A DNA stretch of 64,000 nt from Humulus lupulus (lineage: Eukaryota; Streptophyta; Magnoliopsida; Rosales; Cannabaceae). Location of the stretch: NCBI RefSeq assembly GCF_963169125.1, contig NC_084802.1, positions 21,483,107-21,547,106 of the forward strand, read 5' to 3'. Shown here in pieces: positions 57,250 to 64,000 of this stretch (the stretch's first letter is position 1; each line of letters starts with the position of its first letter). A program made the position numbers and the translations under genes. Below the pieces are notes generated by a model. That model did not search any database. It worked only from the letters and a program-made list of their open reading frames with translations, and was not told the DNA's origin.

Positions 57250-58139
57250 GTTGATGTTCGGGCTATAGTCCTATATCCCCATAGAACTTGGGGCAATTCT
57301 TCGGGCCATCGTCCTTTTGCTTCCTCCAACTTTTTCTTTAGCAAACTCTTGAGAGTTTTGTTTATAGCTTTAACCTGGCCATTCGCCTGGGGATGAGCTA
57401 CTAACAAAAAACTCTTTATTATTCCGTTTTTCTCGCAGAAGTTGGTGAACAAGTCGCTATCGAACTGGGTTCCGTTGTCGGATACAATTTTCCTCGGCAT
57501 CCCATATCGGCATACAATGTTCTTTACCATGAAGTCAAGGACTTTCTTGGAGGTTATTGTTGCTAACGGTTCAACTTTTGTCCACTTCGTGAAGTAATCT
57601 ACGGCAACTACATCATACTTTACTCCGCCCTTGCTAGTTGGGAGAGAGCCTATGAGGTCGATTCCCCATGCCGCAAATGGCCATGGGGAAGTCATCATGG
57701 TCAGTTCAGATGGTGGAGCTCGAGGAATCATGGCGAACCATTGGCACTTATCACACTTCTTTACGTATTCGAAAGAATTCGATTTGATGGTAGGCCAGAA
57801 ATAACCTTGGCGTATGATTTTCTTGTACAGGCTATGCCCCCCAGTATGGTCTCCACAGAACCCTTCATGAATTTCTTCAATGATCTTCTTGGCTTTGGAT
57901 GGAGTCACACATCGAAGTAATGGCATGGAATATCCCATTCTATACAGCCTTCCATCCAAAATGGTGTAACGGGGAATTTGATACATAAACTTTCGATCCT
58001 GGTTCTGATCTTTCGGAAGGATGCCAGTCTCGAGATATTCGACTATCGGGGTCATCCAGGTAGGCTTGAAATCAATCATACACACATCTTCCTGCTCCGG
58101 CTCGTTAATGCTAGGCACCGAGAGATGTTCTATTGGCAC
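57250..58139 (-). pseudogene. Element A integrase, N-terminal and core part
   Basis: Minus strand: PTWMTPIVEYLETGILPKD, zinc part HEGFCGDHTGGHSLYKKIIR with KKCDKCQWFA, core WGIDLIGSLPTSKGG, KIVSDNGTQFDSDLF and HPQANGQVKAINKTLK. The usual glutamate after NGQV is replaced by lysine (VEAINK to VKAINK), which would remove the third catalytic residue. The frame runs open to ARTSTG, where element B's LTR begins; the remainder is at 44188-44614. Confidence 0.93.
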
Positions 58140-58180
58140 AACATTTAGTTCATCATTCTCGGTGGAAGTAGCGAGCCGAG

Positions 58181-59938
58181 CTAAGGCATCTGCATTTGAT
58201 TTTTGCTCTCAGGGAACCTGCTCGATCGCATAAAATCGAAATGCTCCAATGCGAACTTTTCCTTTTCTAAGTAAGCTGCCATTTTTGTGCCACGAGCTTG
58301 GTATTCTCCCAAAATTTGGTTAACCACAAGCTGGGAGTCGCTGTAGCAATGTATTGCTTTAGCTTTGAGCTCTTTGACTATACGGAGTCCTGCTAGTAAA
58401 GCCTTGTATTTGGCCTCGTGATTCGATGCGTTGAAGTTGAATCTTAAGGCAGAATGAAATCTTCTTCCTGTGAGAGTAATCAAAATGACCCCTGCCCCCG
58501 ACCCATTCTCATTAGATGACCCATCGACGTAAAGTTTCCACAACTCGTGGGTCGGGGTTATAACTTCATCGTTGGTCATGCTAGTACATTCCACTATAAA
58601 GTTTGCCAAGGCCTGTGCCCTAATGGTCGTCCTTGGGTGGTAGGTGATCTCGAATTGCCCGAGTTCTACCACCCATTTAATAAGTCGACTTGAAGCTTCT
58701 AACTTAGACAATACTTGCCTCAGTGGTTGATCAGTTAATACATGGATGAGGTGCGCCTGAAAGTAGGGTCGAAGTTTTTGAGATGAATGAATTAAGCTGA
58801 GAGCAAGCTTTTCCATCAAGGGGTATCTCGACTCTGCCCCCAGTAATCTTTTACTGATGTAATATACAGGCCTCTATACCTTTTCTTCCTCTCGCACGAG
58901 CACTGCACTTATTGCGTGTTCGGTAGTGGCAAGATATAAGTATAGCACTTCTCCCGTAATAGGTTTTGACAAGATGGGGGGTTCTGCGAGGTGCTTTCTA
59001 AGCTCCTGGAAGGCCAGCTCGCACTCTTCCATCCATTCAAATTTCTTGCCTCCCCTCAATAGGTTGAAAAACGGAAGACAACAGTCTGTAGATTTCGAGG
59101 TAAACCTACTTAGCGCTGCCATCCTACCGGTCAAACTTTGGACATCTTTGTGTCTTTGAGGTGAAGGCATGTCGATCAGGGCTTGGATCTTGTCTGGGTT
59201 AGCTTCTATCCCACGAGCGTTTACAATGAAACCCAGGAATTTTCCGGACGATACCCCAAAGGAGCATTTCTGAGGGTTAAGCTTCATGTTATACTTCCGG
59301 AGTATGGCAAAACACTCTTTGAGGTCATCAACATGGTTATCGTTAAGTTGAGACTTGACTAGCATGTCATCAACATAAACTTCCATGTTGTTCCCTATTT
59401 GCTCCGAAAACATCATGTTCACGAGCCGCTGGTATGTGGCCCCAGCATTTTTGAGCCCGAATGGCATGACGTTGTAACAATATAGTCCTTTGTCTGTTAT
59501 AAAACTCGTATGTTCCTGGTCAGGGGCATGCATGGGAATCTGGTTATATCCAGAATAGGCATCCATGAACAACATCAGTCCATGCCCTGTCGTGGCATCC
59601 ACGAGCTGGTCAATCCTCGGTAAAGGAAAACAGTCCTTTGGATAAGCCTTGTTGAGGTCCGAATAGTCAATGCAGGTTCACCACGTCCCATTAGGCTTTA
59701 GGACCAACACCGGATTGGCTACCCAGTCAGGGTAAAATGCATCCCTAATGAATCAGTTTGCTTTTAACATGTTGACCTCCTCCTTCAGTGCCTTTTTTCT
59801 GTCGTCATCCAGTTGTCTTCGCTTTTGTTGCTTCGGTGGGAATCTTTTATCGATATTTAGTGCGTGGCTCGCTATGTTCGGGCTTATTCCTACCATGTCC
59901 GAATGTGACCACGCGAAGACATCCTGGTTTCTCTTCAA
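58181..59938 (-). pseudogene. Element A reverse transcriptase and RNase H
   Basis: The RT linker DVFAWSHSDMVGISPNIASH (59938 downward) is followed by a stop at KAN-stop-FIRDAF and another in GTW-stop-TCIDYSDLNK. A long open part (59602-58874) holds MDAYSGYNQIPM, VMPFGLKNAGATYQRLVN, EVYVDDMLVKSQ and LGFIVNARGIEANPDK. After a stop at EEKV the frame continues YYISKRLLGAESRYPLMEKL, WKLYVDGSSNENGSGAG and CYSDSQLVVNQILGEYQ. A frameshift near 58235 and a TGA in QVP-stop-EQKS (CGA expected) precede integrase. Catalytic YVDD and RNase H aspartates are intact. Confidence 0.94.
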
Positions 59939-59953
59939 GAAGCAAATTAATTG

Positions 59954-61516
59954 CTATTTAGTTTCCTCCTGGAGATGTTTCTTGACCTTTATCGTTTTGG
60001 AAGGATCTGACTCTTCGAGCTTGATTTCTTCAAGCTTTTCTAATGGTTCGAGGTCAGCTTTCTCCTCCACCCTTGGGTCGATTTCTTCATTTATCTCCAA
60101 GATCGTCCCATCTTTATTTTGAATAATGATGAGTGCCTGTGCGCTCGTCTGTTTCTTTCCTCTTAGGGAGATGCTATAGCATTCCCTTCCAGCCAACTGG
60201 TCCCCCTTCAACGTCCCGATGCCACTAGAAGTACGGAACTTAATGGCCAGATGCCTCACAGACAAGACTGCCCCTAGCCCTACTAGGGCGGGTCTTCTGA
60301 GTAGCACGTTGTAGGCCGAAGGCAGGTCTACTACTACGAATTCCATCATCTTGGTTGTTGAGACTGGGTAGTCTCCCAAGGTTACGGGGAGTTTGATGGA
60401 CCCCATGCAAGCGGTCCCTTCTCCTGAAAATCCGTACAGTGTTGTCGCACATTCTTTTAGGTTGCGAAGGGCGAGTCCCATTTTTTCTAAGGTGGCCTTA
60501 TAGAGAATGTTTACTGAGCTCCCATTGTCTATGAGAACTCGGTGACCTCTCTTATTTGCCAGCTGGAGAGTGATGACCAACGGATCATGGTGAGGAAACT
60601 GAACATGGGACGCGTTGTCCTCAGTAAAGGTTATTGGTTGGGACTCAATCTTTTGAATTTTTGGAGCTCTAGGTTTGGGTTCATAAGGAGACCCGTCCCC
60701 AGTTTTTAACTTGTTCACATATCTTTTTTGGGCATTCCTGGCCATTCCCGCGAGATGAGGCCCTCCCGAGATGGTTATCACGTCTTCTCCATCAATTGGA
60801 GGGGGCCTATCTTCTTCCCTGGTTCGGGAATTGTTGTTTTGTGCAGGTTGTGGCACAGCTACCCTCTGGCTTGTAGATGCCTGATTAGTATTCTGGTTTT
60901 TGACATATTGTCTAAAGTAGCCTCTCGAGATCAATCCTTCGATCTCATCTTTCAACTGTCGGCACTCATCAGTAGTGTGCCCGGTGTCTCTGTGAAATCG
61001 ACAATATTTGCTGGAGTCCTTCTTGGACTTCTGATTTCTCATGGGGTCTGGACGTCTGAAGGGGACCTGGTTTTCATTAGCCACGTATATGTTCTCCCGA
61101 GACTCGTTGAGCTCGGTGTACACTTTGTACCCGGAGAAATATCTTTCCCCCTTCGGTCTAACTCCCATCATGGCTCTGAACTGCTTCTTGAAGTCCTTAG
61201 ACAGCTGATCCCAAGAAGTGATTGAATGTCTTTTATATTTCTCGAACCAACTCTTGGCTGGTCCCGTAAGCGATGCTGGAAATAACATACACCTGAGCTC
61301 GTAACCCACGTTACTTGCTCTCATTATGGCATTGAATGTACTTAGATGGTTGTACGGGTCGAATTTTCCCTCAAAAGTTGGGACATGAGGGATCCGAAAT
61401 CCTTGAGGAAATGGAGTATTGGAAATATGGGGAGTAAACGGTCTGAGCTCCTTGTCAGAATCCTCATGTCGACCTCGACCTTGCTCATTTTGCAAAAGTC
61501 TGAAGGCCTTCTCCAA
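59954..61516 (-). pseudogene. Element A gag-protease frame with an internal gag deletion
   Basis: A 520-codon open frame begins at the gag domain (FRIPHVPTFEGKFDPYNHLS, LTGPAKSWFEKYKRHSITSW, LSKDFKKQFRAMMGVRPKGE). It then jumps to YTELNESRENIYVA, the segment just before the zinc-finger-like YCRFHRDTGHTTDECRQLKD, followed by protease HRVLIDNGSSVNILY and LYGFSGEGT. Element B has about 130 further codons between those two points (including GEPLKAYLSRF), so A has lost the end of the gag domain without breaking the frame. It ends at a stop (EETK) before the RT linker. Confidence 0.92.
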
Positions 61517-61531
61517 CTGATCAATTCTTTC

Positions 61532-62617
61532 CTAGACCGAGTCCGCGAGGGGTCTTGCCTGAAATTGGCTATCATTGATCATAATTCCAAGCTCGCGCCT
61601 CCGCAGGGGATCTTTAAGCCCATTTAGGTGATCCCTCAGGTCCGGGTTCGTTGGGTTAACATTACCCCGATTCTGATTCAAGTGCTCCCGCAGGTCGGAG
61701 CGATTCCTGCAGCTCCCAGTATTCTTTCGACCTCGATCATACATACTGACTGATCTAGTATCTCCTGAGTCATCACTGGTAAGACTCGTTGCATGATTAT
61801 TTCGAGATGGATCTCTTTCATGCTGCCTCGTCTCTGCAGTGCGAGACCGGGACATTTGACTTCTTGTAGATTGGGCGCCTCTCCGCTCTCTGAAGGCTTC
61901 TTTGTTCCCTTGCCTCCTTCCCGCACGTCTTTCCTCATCATCTCGGACTGGTTGAGCATTCCTACGAGGCGGTGAAGGGTATCTTATAGGCGATGGTGGG
62001 AAATGTATATGCGACGGTGGCTACCTCTCATTCTGAGGCCTGGACGGTCCGGAGTTCGCTCGAGACGGGTCGGTTGCATTCTGCGCGTTTCCAAGGATTT
62101 GAGTCCAAGCCTCTGCATGGGCTCGGTTGTTCCCAGTTCCCACTGGTACCTCCACAGTTGAATTAGCCGGAGCCTTGGCTCGGGTACTTCTTCGGGGTCT
62201 CGAGGGAGCGGATGGCTCTGCTTGTGCCGGAGGTTGCTCTGGCCTCATTGTGGCAGCATTTTTTCGTGGACATCCACAAGGCCTGCGGGGAGGAACATGC
62301 ACGTCCCTCGGAGGAAGGGCTTGGTTTTCATGCGGAGGTGGGGGCTGAGCCGCCCGAGCCTCTGCTGCTAACCTAGCCAACTCCTCATTCTGCTTATTAG
62401 CTTCAGCCAATTATTTTTTCCGCTGCCGGTTCTCAAGTTCCACAATGGGAACATACCGTTCAGGACTGTAGTACATATCCTCATCCCTTGGAGGTACTGG
62501 TGGTCCCCGATAATCGGAGGACTCGCTTCTCTCCTCAATATCCGGGTTTACCATTGGCTGCTTCCCAGGGCGTCTTGGATAGTTTTCTTCAGGAATGTTT
62601 TGATCGTTTGTGGCCAT
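61532..62617 (-). pseudogene. Element A gag N-terminal region
   Basis: From the ATG at 62617 (MATNDQNIPEENYPRRPGKQ) the frame runs through a charged coil (LARLAAEARAAQ), a proline/arginine-rich part (RPRRSTRAKAPA) and an Arg/Ser/Asp-rich part (TSLTSDDSGDTRSVSMYDRG) to RPLADSV. Stops at about 62411, 62021 and 61532 break it; the last separates it from the gag domain. Low-complexity N-termini of this kind are usual for Tat gags. Confidence 0.8.
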
Positions 62618-62646
62618 AACTTGTTCAGGGATCGCACTGCTTAAGG

Positions 62647-62667
62647 CTCTCAAATAAAGCACCAAAC
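62647..62667 (-). other. Putative primer-binding site of element A
   Basis: Minus sense TTTGGTGCTTTATTTGAGAG directly after the 5' LTR, the counterpart of the site in element B. Confidence 0.6.
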
Positions 62668-63474
62668 TGTTGACGCTGTTTTTCGTCAACTTGAAATGTA
62701 GAGCACGTAAACAGTAAATAATTATGGCCTAAAAATACAACAAAACAAGGAGGATTATTTACATGGTTCAGCAGTTAACTCTGCCTAGTCCACGAGTCTT
62801 TGTTATAAGAACTTAGGAAATTTCTGGAAATTCTTCAGAGATGAATTCTCCAGAGTTTCTCTCAAGATCACAAAATTTCGGTCCCTTACAAAGGTACATG
62901 ACTTCTCTATTTATAGAGGAAGTCTCTGAATACTATCCCACACATTCAGGGAAGTTATTCTATATATTAATAAATTTAATGGCTTTAAAGCCTGTAACTC
63001 CTATAAACAAGGAAACGTCCCCTGAAGACCAGGGGGCGTGTAACTGACTAATAAATATCCCTTTATTGTAGGGAAGTTACAACAATAATATCTCTTGAAA
63101 GCATGGACTGTGTCTCTTCATGTGACCTATTAAGCCATTCAAGGTCAGCAATTGGCACCATGTCCGTCTAAGTCTCTGAGTGAAGTATAAGTTGTCTTGC
63201 TCTCCCAAAATCAGTTTGGAGAGGGTAAGTACCACCGAGGCCGCCTTATCCCGAGCTCACACCCAAGACAATCTCGGGCCACTTGATCTGAGGTTACCCG
63301 ACAATGGACGCACTCCAATATTCTATCTTTTGAGCTTGTAAGGACTTCGAGGCTGCCCAGCTTCAAGGTTCGGTGCATAGGGTGCAAACACGTATTCTAG
63401 ATATTGCGAGCTCACACCTGACGAAACCAGCTTTCGAGATTACAATTCTCAAGGCTCGAAATCTGGGTGTAACA
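62668..63474 (-). repeat. 5' LTR of element A
   Basis: 807 bp, plus strand TGTTGACGCTG to GTGTAACA, paired with 36533-37338 and followed by the TSD ATTTT. Confidence 0.94.
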
Positions 63475-63479
63475 ATTTT

Positions 63480-64000
63480 TACCTCTGAACTTTGACATAT
63501 ACCTTATTGTGCCTCCTTATTTTTTCGTTCAGTTAAAAATTTCTTCCGAACTATTCAAAGTATTGCAAAATGAGACTTTGTTCCAATTCCATCTATTTTT
63601 TGTGAGAGAATCGTCCATGTCATTTTTTTAATGCTTATGTGGCATTAAACAAAAAAATATTATTTAAAATAAAAAAAATATTTAAAATTTTAAAAATAAA
63701 AATAAATAAATAGAGTTAAATATATTGATTAGAAACCCTATTTTCTTAACAAAACGTTTTTCTCTCTTTTTCTCCCCTGGGGTTCTTCTTCTTCTTCTTC
63801 TCTGCTGAAGCCAGTTCGAACTGCCAAACATGAGGCTTGCGGATGCCATGAAGGTAGGTTGGCGGGAGGCTGATTTGGCGACAGCTCAAAGGTCAGTGGA
63901 AGGCTGCTAGATCTCGTGAATGAACGAATGGGTTAGGCTTGTCGAGGGCAACCATTGCCAGACTTTCGCAAACAGAGGAATGGGTGAGGCTTGCTTTGGG
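63480..64000. other. Right flank of element A, unassigned
   Basis: AT-rich DNA, then a TTC-repeat tract (about 63783-63801) and a GC-richer end (63800-64000). A short frame starting ATGAGGCTTGCGGATGCC at about 63830 runs on a little way, but there is too little sequence to call a gene. It may be the 5' end of a gene or another repeat. Confidence 0.3.

Larger units (their letters stand above)
36533..63474 (-). mobile_element. Tat-type Ty3/gypsy element A (about 12.1 kb net), hosting element B and a solo LTR
   Basis: The LTRs at 36533-37338 and 62668-63474 are about 96% identical by eye and flanked by a perfect TSD ATTTT (36528-36532 and 63475-63479). On the minus strand the order is 5' LTR (right), PBS, gag, protease, RT, RNase H, integrase, then a plus-strand (antisense) spliced gene, polypurine tract and 3' LTR (left). 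Gag and pol precede integrase in gypsy order, and no chromodomain follows. The extra antisense ORF places it in the Tat lineage. Element B (44615-57244) interrupts integrase, and a solo LTR (39251-41414) interrupts an antisense-gene intron. Stops and frameshifts throughout make it defective. Confidence 0.93.

Noticed and set aside
63783..63801. TTC repeat that could mark a gene start
   Set aside because: A simple repeat; the downstream frame is too short before the window ends to support a gene.
1..64000. tRNA, rRNA, CRISPR array, bacterial-type operon or defence system
   Set aside because: No such pattern seen on either strand; the region is plant retrotransposon DNA.

Overview
This is a repeat-dense, AT-rich block of nuclear DNA from a flowering plant, probably a eudicot. 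I infer this from several lineages of Ty1/copia and Ty3/gypsy LTR retrotransposons, a CACTA transposon, and captured exons of plant-type genes. I could not identify the species. Almost everything is mobile-element DNA inserted into other mobile-element DNA. Many insertions can be delimited to the base by 5-bp (LTR elements) or 3-bp (CACTA) target-site duplications (TSDs). The only candidate resident gene is one C-terminal exon with a membrane anchor at 34389-34638.

Left block (1-17.3 kb). The window opens inside a Tat-type gypsy element; its antisense reading frame is at 1-1291, and its 3' end and 3' LTR reappear at 16544-17287. A copia element with an unusually long LTR (about 1.86 kb) interrupts it at 1754. 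That LTR was in turn split by a 7.1-kb CACTA transposon (2215-9311, TSD TCA). The CACTA has no recognisable transposase. It carries an exon of a 20S proteasome alpha-subunit gene and five exons of an alpha-N-acetylglucosaminidase (NAGLU) gene. The copia interior is reduced to a long leader and a gag stub, followed by LTR debris and a GA-rich element with terminal inverted repeats.

Middle block (17.3-36.5 kb). A deleted SIRE-like copia (about 18684-27215) retains a pre-integrase piece, RNase H, an env-position reading frame and a 3' LTR. A 3.4-kb solo LTR (TSD AAAGG) interrupts it, and this solo LTR holds two further solo LTRs (TSDs GAATA and AACAG). Next is a complete but dead short-LTR copia element (27614-34125, TSD TTGGT), interrupted by a solo LTR (TSD TAAGG) of the same family as the LTR at 1754. 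The putative host exon, another solo LTR (TSD CTAAA) and a possible Helitron remnant follow.

Right block (36.5-63.5 kb). Tat-type element A occupies 36533-63474 on the minus strand (TSD ATTTT). A second Tat element, B (44615-57244), is inserted inside A's integrase codons. A solo LTR (39251-41414, TSD TCTGT) sits in an intron of A's antisense gene. Both A and B encode gag, protease, RT, RNase H and integrase on the minus strand. Both also carry a plus-strand gene between integrase and 3' LTR with its own TATA box, a 5'-UTR intron and several GT-AG introns. All coding regions carry stops or frameshifts, so no element looks autonomous now.

The most interesting items are the exon-capturing CACTA element, the spliced antisense gene conserved in the Tat elements, and a 120-bp tandem array between that gene and pol in element B. 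I found no tRNA, rRNA or CRISPR and no convincing novel defence or metabolic system.
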